Shown piece by piece: positions 1 to 8,317 of a stretch of DNA of 64,000 nt. The translations under genes were made by a program, and so were the position numbers. Origin of the DNA: JAHRAW01 sp965262585 (GTDB lineage: Bacteria > Pseudomonadota > Gammaproteobacteria > Arenicellales > Poriferihabitantaceae); assembly GCA_965262585.1 (NCBI GenBank), contig OZ253546.1:1426001-1490000 (forward strand), written 5' to 3'. The first letter of the stretch is position 1, and every line of letters begins with the position of its first letter. The notes under the pieces were generated by a model. The model was not told the DNA's origin. It was given only the letters and a program-made list of their open reading frames with translations, and ran no database searches.

Positions 1-1121
1 ACGCCCACCAACGCCACCGTGGAGCCGGCCTTGATGTCGATGGAGACGCCGCGCAATACCGGCTGGTCGCTTTCTTGATAGTCAAACGAAACTTTGTTGA
101 AACGTACATTGCCCGCCACTTTGTCGAGTTGGATGGTTCCGTGATCGGGTTCTTGTTCGAGGTCGATGATGTCGAACACCGTTTGCGCCCCGGCCAACCC
201 GCCTTGAATCACCAGATTGATCTTGGACAAACTGCGAACCGGCTTGGTGGTCATGATCATGGCGGCGATGTAGGACGAGAAAACTCCGGGGCTGATGTCC
301 TGCTGCAACGCCACCCAGATTACCCCGGCCACGCCGACTCCGGAGAGAAACACCATCAACGGTACGGTCGCCGACGACACCGCGGTCGCTTTCATTTGCT
401 GCTGGCGGTTACGGTTGTTGGCGTCGAGAAAGGTGCGGCGTTGGTAATCGTAGGCGCTGAAGATTTTGATCACGCGCTGGCCCTGCAACGCCTCCGTGGC
501 GATGTGCATGATGCCGCCGACGCTTTCCTGAACGCGCAGGCTGATGCTGCGGAAGCGGTGGCTGGAGAGTTTGAAAACGAGATACGCCACCGGTAGGATT
601 ATGGCGAAAAGCAGCGACAGTTTCCAACTGAGGTAAAACATCCACGATAGCAAAAACAGCGTCTTGAAAAGATCGCGAAACAGCACTCGAATCGCGCTGG
701 TGCTGGCACCGGCGACTTGCTCGACGTTGTAAATCAGACGCGCCGCCAGAATGCCGCTGGAATTTCGGTCGTAGTAATCAACCGGCGCATGAATCAGACG
801 CTCAAACATCAACTGGCGCAAATCTTGAACCACACGCCGCGCCACCCAACTCATGCAATAAGTATCCACAAAAGTGCCGGCGGCGCGCACCAGCCCCAAC
901 GCCACCAACACAAGCGGCACCCATTTAATAAAAGACACATCGCGATTGACAAACCCATCATCAATGATGGGCTGCAGCATCGCCACAACCGAAGCATCCC
1001 CCGCCGACACCAACAACATACCCACGATCGCCAGCAGAAACCCCCATTTATACGGGAGTACATGAGCAAGCAACCGGCGATAAAGCCGGATATCGTCAGT
1101 AGCAAGAGAGGCGTGGGACAC
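1..1121 (-). CDS. msbA: MsbA-type lipid A / lipid export ABC transporter, 3' end outside window
   Basis: Translating the minus strand gives the transmembrane half of a type IV ABC exporter that should flip lipid A-core across the inner membrane. Recognisable stretches are LQPIIDDGF, YCMSWVARRVVQDLR, VEQVAGAS and the end of the coupling region PVRSLSKINLVIQGG, all in the order found in MsbA. The window ends just before the Walker A loop (last residues VALVGV), so the nucleotide-binding domain lies outside. The start is a GTG at 1121; no ATG lies in frame between it and the upstream stop, and no clear Shine-Dalgarno is visible, so the exact start is uncertain. Together with lptF and lptG this implies a lipopolysaccharide-bearing cell. 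Confidence 0.9.
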   Translation of the reverse strand, partial: MSHASLATDDIRLYRRLLAHVLPYKWGFLLAIVGMLLVSAGDASVVAMLQPIIDDGFVNRDVSFIKWVPLVLVALGLVRAAGTFVDTYCMSWVARRVVQDLRQLMFERLIHAPVDYYDRNSSGILAARLIYNVEQVAGASTSAIRVLFRDLFKTLFLLSWMFYLSWKLSLLFAIILPVAYLVFKLSSHRFRSISLRVQESVGGIMHIATEALQGQRVIKIFSAYDYQRRTFLDANNRNRQQQMKATAVSSATVPLMVFLSGVGVAGVIWVALQQDISPGVFSSYIAAMIMTTKPVRSLSKINLVIQGGLAGAQTVFDIIDLEQEPDHGTIQLDKVAGNVRFNKVSFDYQESDQPVLRGVSIDIKAGSTVALVG

Positions 1122-1204
1122 GAAGCGGGGATGTGATGTTGTGGCGGGGTATTTTACTCTAATCTCGACTCGCCGTCATTGCGGTTGCGCTAGGCGCGGG
1201 GGTA

Positions 1205-1270
1205 TCTGGTGGTTTTTGTGGGGGGACGGGGCACCGTGCCTGTCCTTAATAAGGAGCGGCGTAGCCGGAC
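1205..1270. repeat. Small dispersed repeats in the msbA upstream gap
   Basis: This stretch holds a GC-rich copy of the GGGACAGG..CCTGTCC type repeat (about 1213-1244) followed by a GGAGCGGC..GCCGG hairpin-like repeat (about 1253-1269). Related copies occur near 2029, 8082, 8155 and 16614, which is why they are called dispersed repeats rather than unique sequence. No gene is seen in this gap. Confidence 0.55.
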
Positions 1271-1284
1271 CTTTTAAGGATTAC

Positions 1285-1950
1285 TCATTTAAGCGCCACG
1301 AGGATGCCTATCAGAGCAAGACCGACACCCAGGACTCCAATGCCGGCGCCCAGAACCCACCGCATTGAGGAAACGGACTTTTCCAGACTGGCCACACTGA
1401 AAGACAACGAACGCAAGGTGGTATTCATCTCAGAGAGGGACATAACTTCGCGCTCCAGTACCGTCTCTAAATCTTCGTTGGAGAGGGATGACTGGTTTTG
1501 ATAAACGCCCGAATACGGGACTTTCGCGGGCTCTTGAAGTTTGTGAAACTCCACCGTAAGAAAATCAGCAAGGTGCGGGAGGGCGATATTCTTACTGGAT
1601 AGATTGGTCAACCCGACGTTCAACCGGCCGGAAAACCCCGGGTCAATCTGTGGGCCGGCGGTGGCGATCAATCCTTTGCGCGCCCATTTGCTGCGCAGGC
1701 CAAAACGGCCGGTGTGCTGATTGTCCATGGTGATTACTTCCTCGGAGACCACAATGGCAAAATCTCCCGGAGTCATCTCCAAAAATCCCTTTTCCTTTAC
1801 ATTAACTTTGCTATGACTGGAGGAAACCGCCGCGACCGGCCCGACCCTTAAATCATATGAAGCCGGCTGAATTTGTTCTTTATCAAAAGGCTCTATTTTT
1901 ACAACGCCCGAGGAGACCGCCTCGCTAATCATGTTGTCGGTTAATATCAT
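1285..1950 (-). CDS. dCTP deaminase/dUTPase-fold protein with coiled coil and C-terminal membrane anchor
   Basis: Residues 1-140 resemble the trimeric dCTP deaminase/dUTPase fold: QPASYDLRVG near 29-37, LRSKWARKGL at 85-94 (aligned with the RSS triphosphate-binding loop) and QIDPGFSGRL at 101-110. At the position of the catalytic Glu of dCTP deaminase the chain reads NVGLTN (Gly113), so ordinary deamination looks unlikely. Residues about 158-196 look like a coiled coil and 198-220 form one hydrophobic helix, giving a tail-anchored protein of 221 residues, longer than the usual soluble enzyme of roughly 190. An AGGA Shine-Dalgarno precedes the ATG. It may be a nucleotide-binding or sensing protein; the function is not known. 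Confidence 0.7.
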   Translation of the reverse strand: MILTDNMISEAVSSGVVKIEPFDKEQIQPASYDLRVGPVAAVSSSHSKVNVKEKGFLEMTPGDFAIVVSEEVITMDNQHTGRFGLRSKWARKGLIATAGPQIDPGFSGRLNVGLTNLSSKNIALPHLADFLTVEFHKLQEPAKVPYSGVYQNQSSLSNEDLETVLEREVMSLSEMNTTLRSLSFSVASLEKSVSSMRWVLGAGIGVLGVGLALIGILVALK

Positions 1951-2028
1951 CTTGTTCCTGGGTGTTTTAAGTGACTGGTTTCAAACTTCTTTGTACTCCC
2001 AAACCGTCCAAAATACAAGCATTCCCTT

Positions 2029-2089
2029 AGGGAGCGGCTTGCGCCGCGCATTGTCTTATTGATTTGTGCGTATCATCCCTGATACGCAC
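2029..2089. repeat. Inverted repeats (REP/BoxC-like)
   Basis: A GGAGCGGCTTGCGCCGC element at about 2031-2047 is followed by a perfect 10-bp inverted repeat: GTGCGTATCA at 2066-2075, a TCCC loop, and the complementary arm at 2080-2089. It lies just 3' of the minus-strand gene ending at 2103 and could act as its terminator or mRNA-stabilising hairpin, although no U-tract follows on that strand. Confidence 0.6.
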
Positions 2090-2102
2090 CCTGCGGACGG
2101 GT

Positions 2103-2483
2103 TTATTTATTCGGCCATTTGTAGAAATTGACCCGTCCACCTTTTATCTGTTTAAATTTTCTTTTGTCATCATGGAGCATACTCTTCAGAAGCCAACCAA
2201 CATCTTTTGCCGCTTGACTATGTGCGTCATCTTCTGCTTCCTTTTTGCTTTTACCACGCTTTATGTAACAGGCTAGGCGATAGTCATACACTCGTTGCAA
2301 TGGCGTTTTATTCCAATTCTTATTTTTACCACCTACAAGATATTGTGCAGCAAATTCTTTGCCGGGCTGGTTTTTACACCAACAATAAACCAACCCCTGT
2401 AAAAAATCTTTGGCACGTTGTTTTCCCGGGACATCCAGGCTGTTAACATTTCTTATCTTGCCGTTAAAACCTTTGATTGCCAT
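2103..2483 (-). CDS. Hypothetical protein, copy 1 of a tandem paralogous pair
   Basis: A charged protein of about 126 residues with no signal peptide or membrane segment; I do not recognise the family. It is clearly paralogous to the gene at 2771-3148: both share QRAKDFLQGLVYCWCKNQP, TPLQ.VYDY and KDVGWLLKSMLH. The start chosen is the ATG at 2483, preceded by GAGG nine bases upstream; an in-frame TTG at 2498 lies inside that ribosome-binding site. The gene is visibly AT-richer than the corrinoid and ATP synthase genes of the window. It is probably a recent acquisition that then duplicated. Confidence 0.7.
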   Translation of the reverse strand: MAIKGFNGKIRNVNSLDVPGKQRAKDFLQGLVYCWCKNQPGKEFAAQYLVGGKNKNWNKTPLQRVYDYRLACYIKRGKSKKEAEDDAHSQAAKDVGWLLKSMLHDDKRKFKQIKGGRVNFYKWPNK

Positions 2484-2605
2484 GATATATATCCTCAATA
2501 GTTTAGAAAATGAAAAATGTGTCTTTCAACACGGGAAAGTAATACTTAATCACAATTCTTACTCCGCTCGCAATCAAAATCCGCCCACCGCCATTTTCCA
2601 TCTAT

Positions 2606-2741
2606 CGTCATTCCCGCGAAAGCGGGAATCCAGTGAAACAATCCCGGCGACAGCCGCTTCTTATTTAGTTTTCTGGATTCCCGATACGATGAAAAATATG
2701 GTCGCTGGCGCTCCCTATTTTTCTATCGTTCGGGAATGACG
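2606..2741. repeat. dRS3-like inverted repeats (ATTCCC..GGGAAT)
   Basis: An ATTCCCGCGAAAGCGGGAAT palindrome sits at 2609-2628 and is followed by a second, larger inverted pair: CTGGATTCCCGATACGAT at 2673-2690 and its imperfect complement at 2724-2741. The core resembles the dispersed repeats called dRS3 in Neisseria. Other copies in this window are near 6424, 8110, 8221, 16564 and, degenerate, 27541. Confidence 0.7.
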
Positions 2742-2770
2742 AGTTTTGATATTCCTCGCTGCGGGCAGGT

Positions 2771-3148
2771 CTATTTATTCAGCCATTTGTAGGAATTGAC
2801 CCATTCATCTATTTGTTTAAATTCTCTTTTGTCAGCATGGAGCATACTCTTCAGAAGCCAACCAACATCTTTTGGTGCTTGTTTATATGCGGCGTCTTCT
2901 GCTTCCTTTTCGCTTTTACCATTCTTTTTGTAATGGTCTAAGTAATAGTCATACACTTGTTGCAATGGCGTTCCCTTCCAATTCTTATTTTCATCACCCA
3001 CAAGGTCTTTTGCAGCAAATTTTTCGTCTGGCTGGTTTTTACACCAGCAATAAACCAACCCCTGTAAAAAATCTTTGGCACGTTGTTTTTCCGAGTCATT
3101 CAGGCTGCTAATATTTCTTGTTTCGTCGTCAAAATTTTCGATTGTCAT
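2771..3148 (-). CDS. Hypothetical protein, copy 2 of a tandem paralogous pair
   Basis: Copy 2 of the small protein at 2103-2483, about 125 residues, with the same blocks and more acidic substitutions (SEKQRAKDFLQ, PDEKFAAKDLVGDENKNW). The ATG at 3148 is preceded by GAGG at the same spacing as in copy 1. The two proteins have diverged more than the non-coding DNA upstream of them, so the duplication is not brand new, or the proteins are evolving under different pressure. No function can be assigned. Confidence 0.7.
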   Translation of the reverse strand: MTIENFDDETRNISSLNDSEKQRAKDFLQGLVYCWCKNQPDEKFAAKDLVGDENKNWKGTPLQQVYDYYLDHYKKNGKSEKEAEDAAYKQAPKDVGWLLKSMLHADKREFKQIDEWVNSYKWLNK

Positions 3149-3278
3149 AATATAAATCCTCAATAGGTTAGAAAATGAAAAATGTGCCTTTCAGCACGGG
3201 AAAGTAATACTTAATCACAATTCTTACTCCATTCGCAATCAAAATCCACCCGTTGTTGTTTTTCTTGCGACAAATATT

Positions 3279-4235
3279 CTACAACTTCAAGGCACTGATT
3301 GCAAAACCAACAATTGCAACAACTGCTATTATTAACAAATAGGATATTTTTCGTTTCTTTTGGCGTTGCCTTTTTTGGTTTAATTTGTTCGCTGTTGTTT
3401 GTGTGAATATGGCATGCACTTGGTCGTGGGTTACAGTTGCGGCGTTAGGGCAACGAGGAATATTATGTTTTCTTTTCAGTTGTTCAAAAGCAGATTCGGC
3501 GGGGTAATTAGCATTTTTATCAACCCCCGGCATTTTTGCCAGAACACTATTATAGAAGTGCAAGCAATATGTATCGGGATAGAAACTAATGCCGTTCTTA
3601 AAACTATTGTCAAACCAGTATGCGGAATTGGAGTGGTCTGCAGTGAAAAAAACAAAAAATGGTTTCACATGATCTAACAGTTCATAATGCCTAATTGCTT
3701 TCGCCAAATAATCCGGTCCCCACAAAAGCGTCGGTATATTTTCTTTGCCTTTGCGCCGCAGTTTGGATTTCACTTTTTTATCAGCAATGTCGTCCCAAGG
3801 TTGTATCTCGCTATGGTTGCGGCAAGCATTTTCCAAAGCAACCATCATCGGATGTTGCGGTGGACATTTAATAGGCGAGTTCATTATTCGCAGTTTTTCG
3901 CCCATGCCAAAAACAATTTCATCGGAAAAATCAAACGGCTTAATGCATACCGTATCCATATCCACCCAGAAGTCGCCACGCTCGGCAATTAACGCGTAAC
4001 GAAACCAATCACTAAATGTCGTAATTTTTCCGTGTCTTCTAAATATCAAATCCTTTGACAAGATTTCATTTGCATCTTTAACAGTCGTGCCGTCGGGAAT
4101 TCCGGCTATATTCTCATAGGTATATAAATGAAATTCATGCCCATTGTCCATGAATGACTGGATGCATAATTTCTCCAGATTAGAAAGTACATCACCTATC
4201 CACAGTGATTGGATTACCGGAAGCATGGCAGACAT
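3279..4235 (-). CDS. DXD-type sugar transferase (Gly_transf_sug / OCH1-like) with C-terminal membrane anchor
   Basis: Probably transfers a sugar from a nucleotide-sugar donor to a surface glycan. The N-terminal IQSLWIG, the FSDWFRYALIAERGDFW block and the metal-binding DXD motif VDMDTVCIKPF (Asp92 and Asp94) are typical of the capsular/OCH1-type glycosyltransferase fold. Residues about 297-316 form a single hydrophobic helix preceded by a Lys/Arg-rich stretch, an unusual tail anchor that would hold the enzyme on the cytoplasmic face. It is the last gene of a three-gene run and starts 2 bp after the stop of the middle gene. It is a clear paralog of the first gene (5241-6200). Donor and acceptor are unknown. 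Confidence 0.8.
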   Translation of the reverse strand: MSAMLPVIQSLWIGDVLSNLEKLCIQSFMDNGHEFHLYTYENIAGIPDGTTVKDANEILSKDLIFRRHGKITTFSDWFRYALIAERGDFWVDMDTVCIKPFDFSDEIVFGMGEKLRIMNSPIKCPPQHPMMVALENACRNHSEIQPWDDIADKKVKSKLRRKGKENIPTLLWGPDYLAKAIRHYELLDHVKPFFVFFTADHSNSAYWFDNSFKNGISFYPDTYCLHFYNSVLAKMPGVDKNANYPAESAFEQLKRKHNIPRCPNAATVTHDQVHAIFTQTTANKLNQKRQRQKKRKISYLLIIAVVAIVGFAISALKL

Positions 4236-4237
4236 TC

Positions 4238-5248
4238 TTAATCGGTGGTTTGTGCCACCAAATTAAAGATATCCTGATAGGCTTCGCCGCATGCGCCAAA
4301 CGGATAATCATTTGCATGCGCCATAGCGTTGGCGCGGAATCGCGGATAATTCTCAACCGCCAGTAAAATTTTTTCTGCCAATGCTTCGGCGTGAAAATCG
4401 CCTTTCTGTTGGACTAAATCCGCGCTCACCGGGGCTAACAATTCGGTGCCAAAAGGCAACAACTCTGCCATTGAACCACTATTGAAACTTACCACCGGCA
4501 AGCCACTGGCAACGGCTTCCAACACGGCGTTGGGGCATGGCGGATTGGCAATGCTAGAAAGATATACATGGCCTTTTCGCAATAACTCCGCCACGCCTTG
4601 CATGCTTTGTGCGGTATGCGTAACGACATATTTTTTACTTGCATAGTACGGAAGATCTGTATGTTGCATCTGGTCAATCACATGCAAACGGAACTCTATT
4701 TTGTTTTGCAATAAATCCAATGCATCGAGTAACAGATTTAACATCTCCAGATGCGCGCCTTTGAATCGCCCTGAGGTAACAAAATCAACCGGTTCATTGC
4801 CGGTGAATGTATTTTGGCTTGGATAAAAAATATGATTATTAACCCCGTTATAAATAGTCCGGTGTTGCGGTGACTGACGTTCGCCAAGCATAAACTCACA
4901 TTCCCGTCTGCACCAGTTGCTTTGGAAAACAACCCAGTCGGCGTAGTCATGATAGATACGGGCAATACGTTGGTTGCGCATTTTGTAATTGTCATGGTAG
5001 TTGTCCAGATAAACCCCGTCCAATCTTTGCACCACTTGTCCACCGTGTTTCTTGACTTTGTTTAGCGTTTTTAGGTCGTATCGAATCGGAAAAAAAATAC
5101 TATCGCCGCGTTTATATTTTGGTGTGTATGGGTAGTTCACCGCATCCAAATAGGATTTCAAGTTTCGCAAAAAAGTTCCGGGGCCGCCAGATTTTTGTTT
5201 GGCGGGAATGAAAATTTGTGCGTTGCGTTTGGTAGCCCAACTAAACAT
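4238..5248 (-). CDS. Glycosyltransferase family 4-like protein
   Basis: A GT-B type retaining glycosyltransferase of 336 residues. The N-terminal KSGGPGTFLRNLKSYL fits the acceptor-side Gly-rich loop, QRLDGVYL and VFQSNWCRRE match the GT4 N domain, and NAVLEAVASGLPVVSFNSG is the donor-binding E-x7-E region. It overlaps the stop of the upstream gene by 8 bp and ends 2 bp before the downstream one, so the three transferases should be co-translated. A single GT4 flanked by two paralogous DXD transferases suggests that they build one short glycan, which is an inference. Confidence 0.8.
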   Translation of the reverse strand: MFSWATKRNAQIFIPAKQKSGGPGTFLRNLKSYLDAVNYPYTPKYKRGDSIFFPIRYDLKTLNKVKKHGGQVVQRLDGVYLDNYHDNYKMRNQRIARIYHDYADWVVFQSNWCRRECEFMLGERQSPQHRTIYNGVNNHIFYPSQNTFTGNEPVDFVTSGRFKGAHLEMLNLLLDALDLLQNKIEFRLHVIDQMQHTDLPYYASKKYVVTHTAQSMQGVAELLRKGHVYLSSIANPPCPNAVLEAVASGLPVVSFNSGSMAELLPFGTELLAPVSADLVQQKGDFHAEALAEKILLAVENYPRFRANAMAHANDYPFGACGEAYQDIFNLVAQTTD

Positions 5249-6200
5249 GTAAAGTTCCTAATCCAATAAGAAAACCAAGTAAAACGCCGGTCACCATTAA
5301 AATAAGCGCTCTTTGTTTGTATCTGCGAATTAGTTTAGATGGGCGGGTTTCCGCTGACCTTTCGCTCTCACTGAACATTGCCCGAATTTGTTCATGAGTA
5401 ATCATCGGGGCATCTTTAACCGGAGAAATACCGTGCTTGCGCTTCAATTGCTCAAATGCTGAATGCTCTGAAAAGTTGGCGTTTTTATCAAATCCAGATA
5501 AACCGCCCAACACTTTATTGCTGACATGCAGACTATACGTGGTGGGATATAAATCAAGGCCACTTTTAAAACTGTCATCAAACAAAAATGCTAAGTTTTT
5601 TCTATTGGAGACATAAAACCACATATACGGCTTTCCATGTTCTTCCAAACCATAATGGAGAATTGCTTTACCGAAAGAATGGTTGCCCAGGGATTGATAA
5701 CTGATTTTTTCTTTGCGACCACCTAATGCTTGTTTCCTTTTTTTCTGTTTGTCATCAACATCATCCCACGGTTGAATCTCAGTGTGGTAACGGCAAGCAT
5801 TTGCCATCTGCGCGCATAAAAAATGGTTTTTGGGAAACTTAAGAACACCAATTGAATAGAGGAATGCCTGTGTATAACCAAAAACGATTTCATCCGGGAA
5901 GTCAAACGGCTTAATGCAAATCGTATCCATATCCACCCAAACACCACCTCGCTTGGCAAGCAACGCATAACGAAACCAATCACTAAACGGTGCAATATAT
6001 TTTTTGCGTGTGTAAAAAATATCGCTTTCCGGCAAGATTTCATTGCCGTCTTTAATCGTTGTGCCTTCGGGTATGCCGCCTATGTCAGCATAAGTGTATA
6101 AATGAAATTCGTGCCCGTGGTCCAAGAAAGACTTTATGCACAGTTTTTCCAACTGCGACAAATCATTGCCAATCCAAAGCGATTGGATAATAGGTAACAT
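5241..6200 (-). CDS. DXD-type sugar transferase, paralog of 3279-4235
   Basis: 319 residues, same architecture as the gene at 3279-4235: MLPIIQSLWIG at the N terminus, FSDWFRYALLAKRGGVW, DXD motif VDMDTICIKPF (Asp90 and Asp92) and a C-terminal hydrophobic helix at about 297-316 after a basic stretch. It is the first gene of the three-gene glycosyltransferase run. The central region between 105 and 170 differs most from its paralog, which may reflect different donors or acceptors. Confidence 0.8.
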   Translation of the reverse strand: MLPIIQSLWIGNDLSQLEKLCIKSFLDHGHEFHLYTYADIGGIPEGTTIKDGNEILPESDIFYTRKKYIAPFSDWFRYALLAKRGGVWVDMDTICIKPFDFPDEIVFGYTQAFLYSIGVLKFPKNHFLCAQMANACRYHTEIQPWDDVDDKQKKRKQALGGRKEKISYQSLGNHSFGKAILHYGLEEHGKPYMWFYVSNRKNLAFLFDDSFKSGLDLYPTTYSLHVSNKVLGGLSGFDKNANFSEHSAFEQLKRKHGISPVKDAPMITHEQIRAMFSESERSAETRPSKLIRRYKQRALILMVTGVLLGFLIGLGTLHV

Positions 6201-6212
6201 CAGTCGATTCCC

Positions 6213-6350
6213 CTAATTAAGTGAGTTGTTGAAATCGCAATTCGAAGTCGGTGAAAGGATGCTTTCAACCGCCTCGCCGACATATTTTTCGGCGTTAAAA
6301 GCGGGCAGAATTACGCTGACCGCAGGGGAATGTTCGCCGGATGCGTGCAT
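6213..6350 (-). pseudogene. Truncated N terminus of a GT2 glycosyltransferase
   Basis: An ATG at 6350 opens a 45-codon reading frame that begins like a family-2 glycosyltransferase (SPAVSVILPAFNAEKYVGEAVESIL) and then loses the family pattern and stops after SPTSNCDFNNSLN. A complete GT2 has at least 200 more residues, including a DXD motif, and none of that is present. It lies directly upstream of the three-gene glycosyltransferase run, so that run may have been inserted into, or recombined with, an older glycosyltransferase gene. Confidence 0.65.
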
Positions 6351-6552
6351 GATTTTTTTGCTTGAATTGTCCGTTTGGTGGCGGGCGGAGAATAGCAGAT
6401 ATTTCGTTGTTTGTAATGTTTGACTGGCTTCCCACCTGCGCGGGAATGAAGACGGGTGGGGATTGCCGGCGAATGAAATCGTGTGGCGGGGTTGTGGCTT
6501 GGGCGGGAGACGCGCATACTTGGGCATTGATATATTGACTATTGACGACCAG

Positions 6553-8082
6553 ATGACGGAATCGGGAAGAAAACGAGGTGGGCGGCGTTCGCGCCCGGCG
6601 AGCGGCGACGACACCAGCGCGGCAATTCCTTATATCACTCGCGTTATTCCCGAGTACGAATTGCTCGGCGAGGAAGGGCTTGCGTTGATCGAAAAAAACG
6701 CCGATACCATCCTTGCGGAGATCGGCATCGAGTTTCATTATGCGCCGGCCATCGAGTTGTTTAAGGAGGCCGGTGCCGAGATAACCGGCGAGCGGGTTCG
6801 CTTTCCGGCGGGGATGTGTCGAAAAATTATCCGCGACTCGGCTCCGGCGATATTCGAGCAGAAGGCGCGCAACCCGGCGCGCAGCGTCATGATTGGCGGC
6901 AAGCACACGGTGTTTGCGCCGGTCTATGGCCCGCCGTTTGTGCGCGACCTCGATTCCGGGCGGCGGTACGCCAAGATCGAGGACTTCCAAAATTTCGTGA
7001 AACTTGCCTACTTGCTGCCGTCCTTGCACCACTCCGGCGGCACCGTGTGCGAACCCACCGACTTGCCGGTCAACAAGCGCCATTTCGATATGGTGTATAG
7101 CCACATTAAATACAGCGACAAACCGTTCATGGGATCGGTTACTGATCCACAACGCGCCGAGGATTCGGTGGCGATGTGTAAAATTTTGTTCGGCGAGCAG
7201 TTTGTCGATGAACATACCGTGCTGGTCAATCTGATCAACGCCAACTCGCCGATGACCTACGACGAGACCATGCTCGGCGCCGCCGAGGTGTATGCGCGCA
7301 ACAATCAGGCGTGCATCATCTCGCCGTTCATCCTCGCCGGCGCGATGTCGCCGGTAACCACCGCCGGTACGCTCGCGCAAATTCTCGCCGAGGCGATGGC
7401 GGGGATCGCGTTCACGCAACTGGTGCGCCCCGGTTCGCCGGTGATCTTCGGCACTTTCGCGAGTTCGATATCGATGCAATCCGGGGCGCCTACTTTTGGT
7501 ACGCCGGAGCCTTCGCTGGTGCTGAATGGTGCCGCTTCGCTGGCCCGCCGTCTCGGTGTTCCGTTTCGCAGCGGCGGCTCGCTGTGCGGCTCAAAAACCC
7601 CGGACGCACAAGCCGCATACGAAAGCGCCAACACGCTGCTGCCAACCCTCACCGCCGGTGTCAACTTCGTGTTGCATGCGGCCGGCTGGCTGGAAGGCGG
7701 GCTGGCCTCCAGTTATGAAAAATTGATCTTGGACGCCGACCAACTTGGAATGATGCAGGTTTTCGCCAACGGCTTCGACCTTTCGGAAAACGGCCAGGCA
7801 CTAGGCGCGATCCGCGAAGTCGGCCCCGGCGCCCACTTCCTCGGCTGCGAACACACTCAAAACAATTTCAAAACCGCGTTCTACCGCTCATCCATCGCCG
7901 ACAACAACAGTTTCGAACAATGGCAATCCGAAGGCTCGCAAGATGCAGTGCAACGCGCCAATAAACTATGGAAAAAAATGCTCGCGGAATACACCCCCCC
8001 ACCACTCGACCCGGGCATAGACGAAGCACTGGTCGAATATATGGACAAACGCAAAGCATCCTTTGCGGATTCAAGTTATTAG
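6553..8082 (+). CDS. MttB-family (COG5598) N-methylamine:corrinoid methyltransferase, non-pyrrolysine type
   Basis: About 509 residues of the trimethylamine methyltransferase superfamily, which moves a methyl group from a quaternary or tertiary amine to the cobalt of a cognate corrinoid protein. Typical blocks are GLALIEKNADTILAEIGIEF, SPFILAGAMSPVTTAGTLAQ, RPGSPVIFGTFASSISMQSG and YESANTLLPTLTAGVNF. There is no in-frame amber codon, so this is a non-pyrrolysine homolog like glycine-betaine methyltransferase MtgB. The ATG at 6553 is preferred because the 30 residues upstream look non-coding. Its corrinoid protein, reactivase and folate-side methyltransferase lie on the opposite strand at 8889-15520. 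The substrate is not determined; glycine betaine or a related betaine is the best guess. Confidence 0.85.
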   Translation: MTESGRKRGGRRSRPASGDDTSAAIPYITRVIPEYELLGEEGLALIEKNADTILAEIGIEFHYAPAIELFKEAGAEITGERVRFPAGMCRKIIRDSAPAIFEQKARNPARSVMIGGKHTVFAPVYGPPFVRDLDSGRRYAKIEDFQNFVKLAYLLPSLHHSGGTVCEPTDLPVNKRHFDMVYSHIKYSDKPFMGSVTDPQRAEDSVAMCKILFGEQFVDEHTVLVNLINANSPMTYDETMLGAAEVYARNNQACIISPFILAGAMSPVTTAGTLAQILAEAMAGIAFTQLVRPGSPVIFGTFASSISMQSGAPTFGTPEPSLVLNGAASLARRLGVPFRSGGSLCGSKTPDAQAAYESANTLLPTLTAGVNFVLHAAGWLEGGLASSYEKLILDADQLGMMQVFANGFDLSENGQALGAIREVGPGAHFLGCEHTQNNFKTAFYRSSIADNNSFEQWQSEGSQDAVQRANKLWKKMLAEYTPPPLDPGIDEALVEYMDKRKASFADSSY

Positions 8083-8260
8083 GAGCGGCTTACGCCGCAC
8101 ATGTCTTCTCTGGATTCCCGCCTACGCGGGAATGACGGGGTTATATTTTTCTTCGTAGGGACAGGCCCCGTGCCTGTCCAGATTGGCGGCGGCATTCCCC
8201 ATTCACCGATACCCCCACTCGTCGCCATTCCCGCGCAGGCGGGAATCCAGTCGAACAAAC
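8082..8260. repeat. Cluster of four dispersed repeats
   Basis: In order: GGAGCGGCTTACGCCGC (about 8082-8098), a dRS3-like ATTCCC..GGGAAT palindrome (8110-8137), a GGGACAGG..CCTGTCC element (8155-8179) and a second dRS3-like palindrome in the opposite orientation (8221-8252). No gene is seen here. All three repeat families recur elsewhere in the window. Confidence 0.7.
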
Positions 8261-8277
8261 TGTATTCGTTTTTCGGG

Positions 8278-8283
8278 TATAAT
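8278..8283 (+). promoter_or_regulatory. -10 element for the NYN gene
   Basis: A perfect TATAAT lies 35 bp upstream of the NYN-domain gene start. No good -35 hexamer is visible at the standard spacing, so it is only a likely promoter. Confidence 0.4.
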
Positions 8284-8317
8284 AGCCGCATAAATGTCAG
8301 TTACTTCGGAGAGAACA

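Larger units (their letters stand above)
2103..3250. repeat. Tandem duplication spanning gene plus upstream region
   Basis: The two paralogs are followed on their 5' side by the same roughly 100 bp: the AATCCTCAATAG ribosome-site region and then TTTCA.CACGGGAAAG and CTTAATCACAATTC (2485-2585 against 3150-3250), almost identical over the whole stretch. Copy spacing is about 666 bp. A dRS3-like repeat pair lies between the two copies at 2606-2741. Confidence 0.75.

Noticed and set aside
75..596. Plus-strand open frame in the msbA region
   Set aside because: The minus strand encodes a clear MsbA membrane domain throughout; the plus frame has no family features.
6553..8082. Pyrrolysine-type MttB
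   Set aside because: There is no in-frame amber codon in the reading frame, so the protein is a non-pyrrolysine homolog.
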